Shown: positions 47,115-56,730, numbered from the stretch's first letter. The stretch is 64,000 nucleotides of DNA from JAHEFT01 sp963700705 (GCA_963700705.1 CAVOYQ010000012.1:124001-188000); one strand, 5' to 3'. Numbers and translations: made by a program. The notes: generated by a model from the letters alone, not told the origin.

Positions 47115-47540
47115 ATGAAAATTTACGCTTTCCTGCCCCTGCTGGCTCTTTCGCTCATCCTGCAGCCCGTTTTTGCCGGCGATTCTGAATCGTATAGCCC
47201 GGAGCAGGAGAATCTTCCACACGCTTTCGACGCTGGCTGGCACGGTCAGAAAACCTGCGAAGTATTGTTCGAGGATCAGACCACGCGGGTCGGCCGTTGC
47301 ATATTTCCGCCCGGCGTCGGTCACGAGAAGCATTACCACAATCCGCATTTCGGCTATGTACTGGAGGGAGGCATCCTGCTGATCCAGGATGGCCAGGGTG
47401 AGCAAAAAGTGACGACAAAATCGGGGGGTACCTGGTCCACGACCAGTGTCACGGTTCACCAGGCCCAGAATGTCGGTGATACGACGACCAGTTACCTGAT
47501 CGTGGAGCCTAAAACGTCTTCTGCCACAGCGGTTCAATGA
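47115..47540 (+). CDS. Exported cupin-domain protein
   Basis: 141 residues: signal peptide (LLALSLILQPVFA) then a single cupin barrel. Metal-binding motif 1 is GVGHEKHYHNPHFGYVLEGG with histidines in the HxH-type arrangement and a later glutamate; the second half (TWSTTSVTVHQAQNVGDTTT) has one histidine. Function is unknown; small exported cupins bind metals or sugars. The stop overlaps the ATG of yaiI by four bases (ATGA), so the two are co-translated. Confidence 0.85.
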   Translation: MKIYAFLPLLALSLILQPVFAGDSESYSPEQENLPHAFDAGWHGQKTCEVLFEDQTTRVGRCIFPPGVGHEKHYHNPHFGYVLEGGILLIQDGQGEQKVTTKSGGTWSTTSVTVHQAQNVGDTTTSYLIVEPKTSSATAVQ

Positions 47541-47983
47541 ATATCTGGGTCGACGCGGACGCCTGCCCCAACGTGATCAAGGAAATCCTGTTCCGGGCGG
47601 CGGACCGGGTTGCGGTTCCGGTCATCCTGGTGGCCAACCAGTTCATCCAGGTTCCGCGCTCGCCGCACATCCGGACCGTCCAGGTCACCGCCGGCTTTGA
47701 CGTGGCCGACAATTACATCGTGCAGCAGGCGGATCCGGGTGACCTGGTCATTACCGCGGATATTCCCCTGGCCGCGGAGATCATCGCCAAGGGTTGCCTG
47801 GCGCTGAACCCGCGCGGTGAACTCTACACCGAAGACAACATCCGCCAGCGCCTCAACATGCGGGATTTCATGGACACCATGCGCGCCAGCGGAATCGACA
47901 CCGGCGGCCCGCCGGCCTTCAGCCAGGCGGACCGCATGGCTTTCGCCAACCAGCTTGACCGGCTGTTGGCGAAAAGCTGCTAG
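47537..47983 (+). CDS. yaiI: YaiI/YqxD family protein (UPF0178, DUF188)
   Basis: 148 residues, full length. PIN-like fold family with the canonical start MNIWVDADACPNVIKEIL, the ADNYIVQQADPGDLVITADI segment carrying conserved acidic residues, and LNPRGELYTEDNIRQRLNMR. The biochemical role is not established; the acidic residues suggest a nuclease-like site. It overlaps the cupin gene and is followed by a family A palindrome. Confidence 0.93.
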   Translation: MNIWVDADACPNVIKEILFRAADRVAVPVILVANQFIQVPRSPHIRTVQVTAGFDVADNYIVQQADPGDLVITADIPLAAEIIAKGCLALNPRGELYTEDNIRQRLNMRDFMDTMRASGIDTGGPPAFSQADRMAFANQLDRLLAKSC

Positions 47984-48005
47984 CACACCGGGGTCAGAGC
48001 GCACC

Positions 48006-48058
48006 GGGGTCAGAGTAAAGGGACAGAGTAAGTTACTCTGTCCCTTTACTCTGACCCC
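48006..48058. repeat. 53-bp palindrome, family A, copy 3
   Basis: 26-base perfect arms (48006-48031 and 48033-48058) around a central G, identical to the core of the 57-bp copies at 27971 and 37098. A fragment of the arm (GGGGTCAGAG) precedes it at 47990 and two more arm ends (CTCTGACCCCATTC) follow to about 48092, mirroring the decay seen next to copy 2. Confidence 0.93.
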
Positions 48059-48108
48059 ATTCCTCCTCTGACCCCATTCCTCTGACCCCATTCCCACTCC
48101 GGATCGTC

Positions 48109-48114
48109 TATAAT
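48109..48114 (+). promoter_or_regulatory. Candidate -10 box for rdgC
   Basis: Perfect TATAAT 29 bases before the rdgC ATG and directly after the repeat cluster. No good -35 at 17 bases, so support is limited. Confidence 0.3.
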
Positions 48115-48143
48115 CCTCCGCCTTCACCGACCCGGGATTTCCC

Positions 48144-49044
48144 ATGTTTCGCAATTTACGTTTCTACCGCATCAGCACCCCCTGGCCCAAAACTGAAGTA
48201 CAGCTCTCGGAGGTTCTTTCTGAAAACCCGTTCTCGCCCTGCGGCCCCTATTCCGAGCGCACGGCAGGATGGGAAGCGCCGGCGGACTTTGACGGCGCCC
48301 CGCTGTGCCGTCGCCTGGCTGGCGCCGACCTGCTGCAGCTCAGGACCCAGAGCCGGGTGCTTCCGGTGGCTGCGATCAGGGAAGCGCTGGAAGAAAAAGT
48401 CATCGAATACCGGTCCCGCATGGAACAGGACCCTCCGCGCAGCGAGTTACGGCGTCTGCGGGAAGAAACCCGGGATGATTTGTTACCCAAGGCCCTGCTG
48501 AAGTCCGATCGCACGCGCGCCTGCTATATCCAGGCAGAATCACTGCTGGTCATCGATGCGGGAACCGACAGCAAGGCAGAGTGGTTTATCGACCAGCTCC
48601 GGACCTGCTTTGGCCAGTTTGCCTGCAATCCGTTGACGTTCAACAACCCGCCCGGTGAACTGTTGAAACGCGATATTCCTGGGAGAAACCCTGCTCGGCT
48701 TTTCCCTGGGCCGGGAGTGCCGCATGCAGGACCTGTCGGACAGCAGATCCACCGTGACCTGGCGCGAGTTCGAGCTGACCGACCAGTCGATCCGCCGGCA
48801 CGTCATCGATGGCATGAAATTGACCCACCTGGGCGTCGGTTTCGATGAGCTTCTGAGCTGTGTCATCAACGAGGACGGCGTCATCAGCAAATTCAAATTC
48901 ATGGAAGGGGACGCGATCGACAGACCCGACTTTGAAGACCCCCTGGCCCGGTTTGATGCAGACTTTGTTTTGTTGACCGGCACCGTCAGCCGCATGGTTG
49001 AAGCCCTGAAGAAACTGCTGGGAGGGTTTACCCGGCTGGATTGA
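48144..49044 (+). CDS. rdgC: Recombination-associated protein RdgC, one frameshift
   Basis: About 300 residues joined. RdgC forms a ring around double-stranded DNA and restrains RecA. The start MFRNLRFYRI, the CGPYSERTAGWEAP segment and the ELRRLREETRDDLLPKAL region are diagnostic. Near 48675 the frame changes: FNNPPGELLKRD is followed in the next frame by LGETLLGFSLGRECRMQDLSD, then WREFELTDQSIRRHVIDGMKLTHLGVGF, and ends VSRMVEALKKLLGG. The break is a single base, so a functional gene is likely if the indel is an error. Confidence 0.88.
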
Positions 49045-49136
49045 CGGGGCTCCTGCAGCGAAAAACCATTGCCTAATCAGCGTTGTAGTGGCATAGTTTA
49101 AGGTGTTCCATGGACGGAAAAGGGGAATACAAACTC

Positions 49137-49853
49137 ATGTCTAACACTTATTTGCGAACTTTTAGCCTGGCTCTGTGCTTGATGGCCTTTGCCGGTTGCG
49201 CATCCGCGCCAACCAAACCTGCAGGACCGCCACCGCCACAAAACCTGTTGGGCGCCACTGACGAACTTCAACTGGTTACCGAATTATCGCTGAACCTGGC
49301 CAGTGAATATGGTGGGGACCATATTCTCGTTGTACTGGAAATCGACGGAACGTTGCTGACCATGCAGCAGGGGCAGGATGCAAATCCTTGCAGACCGACA
49401 ACGGATTCCGCCACCAGTCACATGCAGCCTGCGCAGGCAGATGCTGCTGAGCTGGTGCGGCGCATCCAGGCGGCCGGCATGAACGTCATCGTGCTGACTT
49501 CACGCGCACCGGACTGCCGCCTGCAGACCTTTGCCGACCTGGACAGTAACGGGTTTGATTTCACGGCAACGGCATGGCCGCCCCGGGCGGGTTATCCCGA
49601 ACCGTTTGTGCCGGAGGGCGGAAGCCGTCCGGTGCTTTATGAAAACGGCGTATTCTTCGCGGCCGGCCAGGACAAGGGTGTCATGTTGAAGGCATTGCTC
49701 GAGAAAACCAGCGATCCTCAACCCATACTCATTGTCATGGCGGACCGGAGCAGGGACAGCCTGAATGCAGTGATGAAGACGTTTTCCTGGACCGGCACCA
49801 AGGTGCACGCCTGGCGCTACACGCGCGAACAGGCTGTTGCGCCCGGGCCCTGA
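49137..49853 (+). CDS. DUF2608-like HAD-fold lipoprotein
   Basis: 238 residues. A lipoprotein signal with FAGCAS at the lipobox, a proline-rich linker, then VVLEIDGTLLTM, which has the first HAD-type aspartate position occupied by E-I-D (the usual DxD is altered), followed by MNVIVLTSRAPDC (motif II-like Thr/Ser) and ILIVMADRSRDSLNAV (acidic motif). This matches DUF2608. Phosphatase activity is doubtful given the altered first motif. The ATG at 49137 is used because the signal peptide begins close to it; AAGGGGAA is upstream. Confidence 0.72.
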   Translation: MSNTYLRTFSLALCLMAFAGCASAPTKPAGPPPPQNLLGATDELQLVTELSLNLASEYGGDHILVVLEIDGTLLTMQQGQDANPCRPTTDSATSHMQPAQADAAELVRRIQAAGMNVIVLTSRAPDCRLQTFADLDSNGFDFTATAWPPRAGYPEPFVPEGGSRPVLYENGVFFAAGQDKGVMLKALLEKTSDPQPILIVMADRSRDSLNAVMKTFSWTGTKVHAWRYTREQAVAPGP

Positions 49854-49871
49854 TCAGCAAGCGGCGATGCC

Positions 49872-50954
49872 TTGAGATCCTGGTTTCGCCGCTACCTGCT
49901 GCCCGCGCTAGTATTCCAGTCGATCTGTATCGCCGGCGGTTACGGCACGGGCCGTGAACTGGTTGAATTCTTCCTGCTTTACGGGCCGGCCGGCGGCCTG
50001 TTGGGGATGCTACCCGCAACCCTGATCATCAGTGCAACCTGCATGGTCGGTTTTGAACTGGCGCGCAGGGCCAAAACCTACGATTACCGCAATTTCCTGA
50101 AGATGCTGCTCGGACGCGGATGGTTTGTTTACGAAATCGCCTACCTGTTTTCCATTGTCCTGATCCTGGCCGTGATTGGCTCGGCCACCGGGACAGTGAT
50201 TACGGAGGCATTCCACGTGCCCGGTATCGCCGGCACGATCCTGCTGCTCGCCGCCATCGCTTTCCTGGCGTTCAAGGGCACCGGCGTGATCGAAAGCGTG
50301 CTTTCCGCCTGGTCTTTCGTGCTTTACGGCGTCTACATCGCGCTGTTCGGAACGAGCCTTTACCTGTTTGGGCCGGCCATCCGGGACGCGCTGATGACGA
50401 TGCCCACCGAACCGGGTTGGTTTCTTTCCGGGACCCGGTATGGCGCACTCAACCTGGCGCTTCTGCCGGCCATATTGTTTGCAACCACCCACATCACGAA
50501 GCGCCGGGAAGCCCTGATCGCCGGTGCCCTGGTCGGCCCCGTGATGATGATCCCGGCCGCTTTGTTTTTATTTGCGATGCTGGCCCACTACCCGGAGATC
50601 CTCGAAAAACCGGTACCCGTAAACTATCTTCTGCAGATGCTCGACTCCGGTACATTGACCGTCCTTTTCCCCATCGTATTGATCGGGACATTCATTGAAA
50701 CCGGCACCGGCATGATCCACGCCTTCAACGAGCGCATCGCCGGTGGCCTGAAAGCGATCGGGAAAACCTTGCCTGACATCGCCCGCCCGGTCATTGCCAT
50801 CGCCCTGATCATCAGCGCCCTGCTGATGTCACGTTGGGGCATCGTCGACCTGATCGCGGTTGGCTATGGTGCGATGACCTGGGTGTTCATCGGCATCATC
50901 GTGGTCCCCTTGCTGACCCTCGGCGTCTGGAAAATCGCCCGTCCGCAACATTGA
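49872..50954 (+). CDS. YkvI-like multipass membrane protein
   Basis: 360 residues, about ten hydrophobic helices, similar in layout to YkvI-family membrane proteins of the amino-acid/purine transporter (APC-like) superfamily. The first helix carries SICIAGGYGTGRELVEFF, the unwound-helix glycine motif typical of the fold. Other helices include LIISATCMVGFELAR, FSIVLILAVIGSATGTV and ITKRREALIAGALVGPVMMI. The start appears to be TTG at 49872, since the first helix begins a few residues later. Substrate unknown. It sits in a run of four closely spaced + strand genes. Confidence 0.8.
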   Translation: MRSWFRRYLLPALVFQSICIAGGYGTGRELVEFFLLYGPAGGLLGMLPATLIISATCMVGFELARRAKTYDYRNFLKMLLGRGWFVYEIAYLFSIVLILAVIGSATGTVITEAFHVPGIAGTILLLAAIAFLAFKGTGVIESVLSAWSFVLYGVYIALFGTSLYLFGPAIRDALMTMPTEPGWFLSGTRYGALNLALLPAILFATTHITKRREALIAGALVGPVMMIPAALFLFAMLAHYPEILEKPVPVNYLLQMLDSGTLTVLFPIVLIGTFIETGTGMIHAFNERIAGGLKAIGKTLPDIARPVIAIALIISALLMSRWGIVDLIAVGYGAMTWVFIGIIVVPLLTLGVWKIARPQH

Positions 50955-50982
50955 TTGCGCCAATTAAATTAGAATCTGAGTC

Positions 50983-51921
50983 ATGTCTGCCAAACACCCC
51001 ACCACCGGGCAATTCCTGGTTGCCGCTTTTTACAAATTCGTTGCCTTGCCTGATTACCGGGCGCTGCGCGAGTCCCTGCAAACGCGCTGCGAAGAACTGG
51101 GTCTCCTGGGCAGCATCCTGTTGGCCGAGGAAGGCATCAACGGTACCGTCAGCGGAACCGACCCGGATGTGCATCGCCTGTTTGAAAGCCTGCGTGAAGA
51201 CCCACGCTTGCAGGACCTGCATTACAAGGAATCGCGGGCCAAAGAGCAGCCCTTTTACCGCATGAAGGTGCGCCTGAAGAAGGAAATTGTCAGCCTGGGC
51301 GTGGCGGGTGTGGACCCCAATCGGACGGTGGGCGAGTACGTGTCGCCGCAGGACTGGAACGCGCTGATCGCGCGCGAGGAGGTCCGCGTGATCGACACCC
51401 GGAACCACTATGAATACCACCTTGGCACATTCAGGGGCGCTGAAGACCCCAACACCGCTTCGTTCCGGGATTTTCCGGAGTGGGTTTCCACCCACCTGGA
51501 CCCGGAGAAGGACCGGGAAGTCGCCATGTTCTGCACCGGCGGCATTCGCTGCGAAAAAGCCACCTCCTACCTGCTGGACCAGGGTTTCAAACGGGTTTAC
51601 CACCTCGACGGCGGCATTCTCAATTACCTGGAAACGGTCGACAAGGAAGACAGCCTGTGGGAAGGGGACTGTTTCGTGTTCGATAACCGGGTGACCGTGG
51701 ATCACGACCTGGCGGCCGGCGATTTCGAGGTCTGCCCGGCCTGCCGGATGCCGGTAACCGCCGAGGATCGGGTCTCACCCCTGTTTGAACTGCACGTCTC
51801 CTGCCCGCAATGCCACCACCGGCTGACCGAACAGAAACGCGAGGGCCTGCTGGAGCGGGCCCGGCAGATCGAACTCGCCATGGAGCGCGGCGAGCGGCAT
51901 ATCGGAAACCGGCAGGGCTGA
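50983..51921 (+). CDS. trhO: tRNA uridine(34) hydroxylase TrhO, rhodanese family
   Basis: 312 residues, normal for TrhO/YceA, which adds oxygen at uridine 34 of certain tRNAs toward 5-carboxymethoxyuridine. The N-terminal acylphosphatase-like domain contains LLAEEGINGTVSGT. The rhodanese domain has VIDTRNHYEYHLGTF and the active-site loop FCTGGIRCEKATSYL with Cys near residue 184. A C-terminal cysteine-rich segment (CPACRMPV and CPQCHHRL) may bind zinc. Four bases separate it from the next gene. Confidence 0.93.
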   Translation: MSAKHPTTGQFLVAAFYKFVALPDYRALRESLQTRCEELGLLGSILLAEEGINGTVSGTDPDVHRLFESLREDPRLQDLHYKESRAKEQPFYRMKVRLKKEIVSLGVAGVDPNRTVGEYVSPQDWNALIAREEVRVIDTRNHYEYHLGTFRGAEDPNTASFRDFPEWVSTHLDPEKDREVAMFCTGGIRCEKATSYLLDQGFKRVYHLDGGILNYLETVDKEDSLWEGDCFVFDNRVTVDHDLAAGDFEVCPACRMPVTAEDRVSPLFELHVSCPQCHHRLTEQKREGLLERARQIELAMERGERHIGNRQG

Positions 51922-51924
51922 ACG

Positions 51925-53178
51925 ATGGATCTTGAAACAGCATGGCAGTTCGGTATCGCGCTGGGACTGGGCATGCTGATCGGCCTGGAGCGCGAGCGCA
52001 CCCGGGGCGAAATACAGAGTTTTGCCGGCGTCAGAACCTTTTCCCTGGCGGCGCTGCTCGGTGCGGTATGCGTCTACGCAGCTGAACGTTCGGGACTCCC
52101 CTGGATTATCGGCCTGGTATTTCTCGCTCTCATTGCCCTGGTGATCGTCGCCTACCAGGCAGCGGCGAAAAAAGGCCAAACCGGCGCAACGACCGAAGTT
52201 TCCCTGATCATCACGTTCCTGGCCGGTTGCCTGTGCGCCTGGGGTGAACCGGGTGTCGCCGGGGCCATCGCCGTGGTTACGATGCTGTTGCTGGCGCTCA
52301 AGGGCTGGCTGCACAACCTGGCCAAGCGGATCGAAGCTTCGGATGTCGAGGCGACGCTCAAGTTCGCGATAATTACGCTGATCGTGCTGCCCCTGGTGCC
52401 GGATACCAACTTCGGCCCGGCCGGCCTGGAAGTCATCAACCCCTACAAAACATGGCTGATGGTGGTCCTGATCGCCGGTCTCAACTTCGTAGGCTACATC
52501 CTGGTGAAGGTGCTGGGCCGGGTGCACGGACTGGGAATCACCGGGTTGCTTGGCGGCCTGGTTTCCAGCACCGCGGTGACACTGGGTTTCTCACAGCGCA
52601 GCCGCACCGAGCCGGATCTGGCGCCGGTTCTGGCCCTGGCCATTCTGCTGGCATGGACCGTGATGTTTTTCCGCGTCGTGGTGGAAGTGGCCGTGGTCAA
52701 CTTCGATCTGGCCAAGAGCCTGGTTCTCGGGATGAGCCTGATGGGGTCGGTCAGCCTGGTTATCTGCCTGCTGCTCTGGCGGCGTGGCCGCAGCAAGGTA
52801 CAGGCGGAAGTGCAGTCAGGACACAACCCGTTCGAACTCGGAGACGCCATCAAATTCGGCGTATTGTTTGCCGTGGTTATTTTCGCCGCCAGCGCGGCAC
52901 AGGTTTATTTCGGGGACACCGGTCTGTATGTGGCGGGCGCCCTGGCCGGGCTGACCGACGTTGACGCCATCGCTCTGTCCATGGCCAACCTGGCCGCACA
53001 GGACCCGGCCAGCTCGGCCGCGGCTTCCCGGACCATTGTCATCGCGGTGATATCCAACACCATGGTCAAATGCGGCATGGTCATCTGGCTGGGCGCCCCA
53101 TCCCTGCGTAAAACCATTATTCCAGTCACCGTAGCGCTGGCATTGGCGGGTGTTGCAGCCGCCTATTTGGTTGGCTAG
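51925..53178 (+). CDS. MgtC/SapB and DUF4010 membrane protein
   Basis: 417 residues with about eleven membrane helices. The N-terminal MgtC-like half begins QFGIALGLGMLIGLERERT and FAGVRTFSLAALLGAV, and the C-terminal half is DUF4010 (GLLGGLVSSTAVTLGFSQRS, VAGALAGLTDVDAIALSMA). This two-domain form is widespread and has been suggested to be a transporter, with no firm substrate. It follows trhO by four bases and is probably in the same operon. Confidence 0.88.
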   Translation: MDLETAWQFGIALGLGMLIGLERERTRGEIQSFAGVRTFSLAALLGAVCVYAAERSGLPWIIGLVFLALIALVIVAYQAAAKKGQTGATTEVSLIITFLAGCLCAWGEPGVAGAIAVVTMLLLALKGWLHNLAKRIEASDVEATLKFAIITLIVLPLVPDTNFGPAGLEVINPYKTWLMVVLIAGLNFVGYILVKVLGRVHGLGITGLLGGLVSSTAVTLGFSQRSRTEPDLAPVLALAILLAWTVMFFRVVVEVAVVNFDLAKSLVLGMSLMGSVSLVICLLLWRRGRSKVQAEVQSGHNPFELGDAIKFGVLFAVVIFAASAAQVYFGDTGLYVAGALAGLTDVDAIALSMANLAAQDPASSAAASRTIVIAVISNTMVKCGMVIWLGAPSLRKTIIPVTVALALAGVAAAYLVG

Positions 53179-53354
53179 TGTCCTGTTTGGGAAGTTCGCT
53201 AACTATCAGCCTGCCGTCAGCATCGTATCCCTGATCCAGGACATATCAATATTTCCGCCATACAGATATTGTTGGTCTCAGAGGCAGGTCTTTCATTCGC
53301 CAAACGTAAGATGAAGAAATCGCATCTCCTTTTGGTCAAGCCACGGATACCATC

Positions 53355-54083
53355 ATGCCAAACCTGAAAACGTATTTTGCCTGGGACCGCAGTGTCCGTA
53401 TATTTCATTGGGTCAACTTCGCATGCCTGATCGGACTGATTGCTGTGGGACTCGCCATCCTCAACGACGACGCACTCGGACTAACCAACGACAGTAAGAT
53501 TCTGCTTAAAACCGTGCACGTGTCGATCGGCTACGTGTTCGCTGCAAATCTGCTTTGGCGCCTGGTGTGGGCATTTATCGGCGGGCCGCTGGCGCGCTGG
53601 CGGGCGATCCTCCCCGGCGGCCGCGGTTATTTGCGCGAGGTTCAGGGCTACCTTGCCGCGATCCGTGCGGGGCAGCCACGACAGTACCTGGGGCATAATC
53701 CGCTGGGCCGCCTGGCCATCACCATCCTGTTGTTGTTGCTTCTCAGCCAGGCGATCACCGGCCTGGTGTTGGCAGGGACGGACCTGTTCTTCCCACCGCT
53801 GGGCGCGTGGATTGCCGGATGGATCGCTGCACCCGGGGTTGATTCCGCCACGCTTGTGCCCTACGCGCCGGAGATGTACGACGCAACCGCACTGGAAGCG
53901 ATGCGCGCCTTCCGCAAACCGTTCGTCGAGGTACACGAGTTTGGTTTTTATGCACTGCTGGTGTTTGGCGCAATACACATCCTGGCAGTGGTGATGAGCG
54001 AAATTCGCGAAGGTGGCGGCCTGGTGAGCGCCATGATCACCGGCTGGAAAACCCTGAGCGAACCGCCGGCAGACCAAAGCTGA
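53355..54083 (+). CDS. Cytochrome b561 / Ni-Fe hydrogenase-type cytochrome b protein
   Basis: 242-residue four-helix membrane b-type cytochrome expected to carry electrons between a quinol or cytochrome partner and another redox protein. Candidate heme ligands are the histidines in RIFHWVNFACL, KTVHVSIGYVF, VEVHEFGFYAL and FGAIHILAV, one per membrane helix as in the family. The sequence YLGHNPLGRLAI is also typical. No hydrogenase genes are nearby. It is convergent with a His-rich exported protein gene. Confidence 0.88.
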   Translation: MPNLKTYFAWDRSVRIFHWVNFACLIGLIAVGLAILNDDALGLTNDSKILLKTVHVSIGYVFAANLLWRLVWAFIGGPLARWRAILPGGRGYLREVQGYLAAIRAGQPRQYLGHNPLGRLAITILLLLLLSQAITGLVLAGTDLFFPPLGAWIAGWIAAPGVDSATLVPYAPEMYDATALEAMRAFRKPFVEVHEFGFYALLVFGAIHILAVVMSEIREGGGLVSAMITGWKTLSEPPADQS

Positions 54084-54113
54084 CCGGCGTTCAACGTTCC
54101 GGGAGGCAGGTTC

Positions 54114-54608
54114 TCAAGCGCCAATGGGCGCCCAGCCAGGTTGGTCAAAGGTCACTCCGTAATCGTGCAGCACCGCCACGAGTTGCGGCACGCCGTCTGT
54201 TGACTCCGGATTGGTGCGCAAGGCCCCGGCGGCTGCAAGCATCCGGCCGATCAACGCGTGCAACGCGGCGTCCGGTTCCGGCGCCAGCTGGCAGTTGGCG
54301 ATCATGAACTGGACGTCGGCTTCCACGCTTGCGGCCAGGGCATTTGCCGCAGCCGCTGACAAAGTTCCATCCTGAAAAGCAGCCGTGTGTGCCGAAACGC
54401 TCTCCCGCAGGCGAAGCATGGCCTCGCGCAGCGGCGCGTCGGTTGCCCAGCGCTGATCTTCGGCCAACTCCGGTGCAGCCCCATGTGTTGCATGTGCATG
54501 GTGTTCAGGCTCTGCGGCAGATTCGGTTTCCTGCGCCAAAACCAAAGCTGGCCAGGCAAAAACCAGTAGCCACCCAGTTACAGCAGTACGCAAAATTATC
54601 CGGTTCAC
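54114..54608 (-). CDS. Exported histidine-containing protein of unknown function
   Basis: 164 residues from a GTG at 54608 with AAGGAG 11 bases upstream. A signal peptide (TAVTGWLLVFAWPALVLAQ) is followed by an acidic segment with a His cluster (EPEHHAHATHG) that could bind metal, then a helical bundle-like domain (LREAMLRLRESVSAHTAAF, AALHALIGRMLAAAGALR). I do not recognise a named family. It lies downstream of, and on the same strand as, the OPT transporter, and converges with the cytochrome gene; a role in metal handling is only a guess. Confidence 0.65.
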   Translation of the reverse strand: MNRIILRTAVTGWLLVFAWPALVLAQETESAAEPEHHAHATHGAAPELAEDQRWATDAPLREAMLRLRESVSAHTAAFQDGTLSAAAANALAASVEADVQFMIANCQLAPEPDAALHALIGRMLAAAGALRTNPESTDGVPQLVAVLHDYGVTFDQPGWAPIGA

Positions 54609-54658
54609 AACTTCAATCACTCCTTCATGAGTACAGACTTGGCCAAAACCACCATGGA

Positions 54659-56581
54659 TCAGGTTACCCGGATCGCCAGGCGGTAGAGCCACACGGCAAC
54701 CCCCGTCAGCATGAGCAGGCCCAGCCAACCGCTGAAGTGCCACTGTTCAGGCAAGGCCAGCACTTCGGCGGAGCCCAGGGCCACAATCGGTACGGCCATG
54801 ACAATGCCCATCAAGGCTTCGCCGGTGATCAGTCCGGCCGAAAACAGCGTGCCTTTCTGGTGAATGCGTTCGCGCTCACCCTCGGAATCACCGGGTTTCA
54901 AATAGCGCTCGACCAGGTGAGCGACCAGGCCGCCGGCAAAAATCGGCACGCTGAGTTCGATCGGCAGGTAGATGCCGACCGCGCAGGCCAGCACCGGCGT
55001 GCGGAAATTTGATCCGGCTTTCTTCAGGGACTCGTCCAGTACGATGATCGCGGCGCCAATGGCGGCACCGATACCGATCATGGTCCAGGGCAGTTCACCG
55101 CCAAAAATGCCGTTGGCCACCGAGGCCATCAGGTTGGCCTGGGGCGCCAGCAGCGGGTTGGGATGCGCTTCGGTGGGCACGCCGAGGCCATAGGCCTGGG
55201 CCAGAAGGTTCATCACCGGCGCCATGACCAGTGCGCTGGAAACACCGCCGATGGCGAGCATCAACTGCTGCTTCCACGGGGTGGCGCCCAGTATGTAACC
55301 GCATTTCAGGTCCTGCAGGTTATCGCCACCGATGCAGGCCGCGCCGCACACCACGGCGCCGATCATGATGGTGGCCACCGCGCCGATCGGCGAATCCGCA
55401 CCCAGCATCAGGACCAGCACCAGGGCCGCAAACAGGATGGTAGCGATGGTCAGCCCTGAAACCGGGTTATTGCTCGATCCCACCAGGCCGGCCATATAGG
55501 CCGATACCGAGACAAACAGGAAACCCGCAACGATCATGATGATGGTCATCGGGATGCTGACCAGCCAGTTACCTACGATGGCCTGGTACAGGAACATCAG
55601 CGGAATCACGAACAGAACCACGCCCACCAGGATGAATTTCATCGGTATGTCGCGCTCGGTGGCCGGCAGCGCAGCGTCACCATTGCCCCGTTCGGCCTTG
55701 ATGCCGCTGCGGATACCGGAAACCAGGGAGTGCCGAAGGGAAATCAGGGTCCAGACGCCGCCGATCAGCATCGCGCCCACGCCGAGGAAGCGGATCTGTG
55801 CGGACCAGATGCCGTAGGCGGCGTCTTCGGCAGTCGCGCCGGCCAGTTCCACGCTCAGGACCGGGTCGGCGGCCAGGAACCAGGCGCTGTAAATCGGGAT
55901 GGCGATGTTCCAGGCAATCACCCCGCCAGCCAGCATCACGATGCCGATGTTCAGGCCCACGATATAGCCCACGCCGAACAGCGCCGGCGACAGGTTGGTG
56001 CCGAAATAGGCCAGGCCTTTACCCCACCAGGCCGAAGCGGCCGCGGTATCGGGGATCAGCCGCAGGCCGCTGCCGGCCGCCAGTTTCATCAGGCCGCCAA
56101 CGGTCGCTGCGCCGGCCAGGATCTTCAGACCCGCGCCCGGGTTGTCACCGGTCTTCAGCACTTCGGCGGCCGCCTTGCCCTCGGGAAACGCCAGCCCCTG
56201 GTCGACAATCAACGAACGTCGCAGTGGCACCGAGAACAACACGCCCAGCAAGCCGCCAAGCCCGGCGATCGCCAGCACCCAGGAATAACGGAAATCTTCC
56301 CAGTACCCCAGGATCAGCAGGGCCGGCATCGTGAAAATCACCCCGGTGGCGATCGAGGTTCCGGCCGAGGCGCCGGTCGAGACGATATTGTTCTCCAGGA
56401 TATGGCCGCCACCCAGCAATTTCAGGATGGCCATCGAAACGACTGCGGCCGGAATTGCGGATGCGATGGTCATGCCGGCGAACAGGCCGAGGTAGGCGTT
56501 GGCACCCGCCAGGATCATGGCCAGGACAATCGCCAGGATAATGGCGCGCGGGGTCAGTTCGGGTGGGGCTGAAGGATTCAT
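54659..56581 (-). CDS. OPT-family oligopeptide/metal-complex transporter
   Basis: 640 residues with about fifteen membrane helices. Matches the bacterial OPT family: LAGANAYLGLFAGMTIASAIPAAVVSM at the start (first helices), NNIVSTGASAGTSIATG, FPEGKAAAEVLKTGD, and the later GDNLQDLKCGYILGATPWKQQ. The family transports oligopeptides or iron-siderophore complexes by proton coupling; the substrate here is not known. Full length and intact. A divergent GNAT gene lies upstream. Confidence 0.92.
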   Translation of the reverse strand: MNPSAPPELTPRAIILAIVLAMILAGANAYLGLFAGMTIASAIPAAVVSMAILKLLGGGHILENNIVSTGASAGTSIATGVIFTMPALLILGYWEDFRYSWVLAIAGLGGLLGVLFSVPLRRSLIVDQGLAFPEGKAAAEVLKTGDNPGAGLKILAGAATVGGLMKLAAGSGLRLIPDTAAASAWWGKGLAYFGTNLSPALFGVGYIVGLNIGIVMLAGGVIAWNIAIPIYSAWFLAADPVLSVELAGATAEDAAYGIWSAQIRFLGVGAMLIGGVWTLISLRHSLVSGIRSGIKAERGNGDAALPATERDIPMKFILVGVVLFVIPLMFLYQAIVGNWLVSIPMTIIMIVAGFLFVSVSAYMAGLVGSSNNPVSGLTIATILFAALVLVLMLGADSPIGAVATIMIGAVVCGAACIGGDNLQDLKCGYILGATPWKQQLMLAIGGVSSALVMAPVMNLLAQAYGLGVPTEAHPNPLLAPQANLMASVANGIFGGELPWTMIGIGAAIGAAIIVLDESLKKAGSNFRTPVLACAVGIYLPIELSVPIFAGGLVAHLVERYLKPGDSEGERERIHQKGTLFSAGLITGEALMGIVMAVPIVALGSAEVLALPEQWHFSGWLGLLMLTGVAVWLYRLAIRVT

Positions 56582-56730
56582 CGGCTATCCAATTTGCAGG
56601 CTAACGGAGATTCTAGCCCGAATTGGAACCGGGCGGTTTGAAATATAAAAGCGACGCCTACTTGCCGTATGATATGGCACAAAATCGGCACAAATTACAA
56701 CCGGCTGCAAGCTCGCCAACAAGGGAACCC

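Noticed and set aside
53179..53354. Possible small RNA between the MgtC-like and cytochrome genes
   Set aside because: No clear promoter, terminator or stable hairpin could be pointed out by eye.
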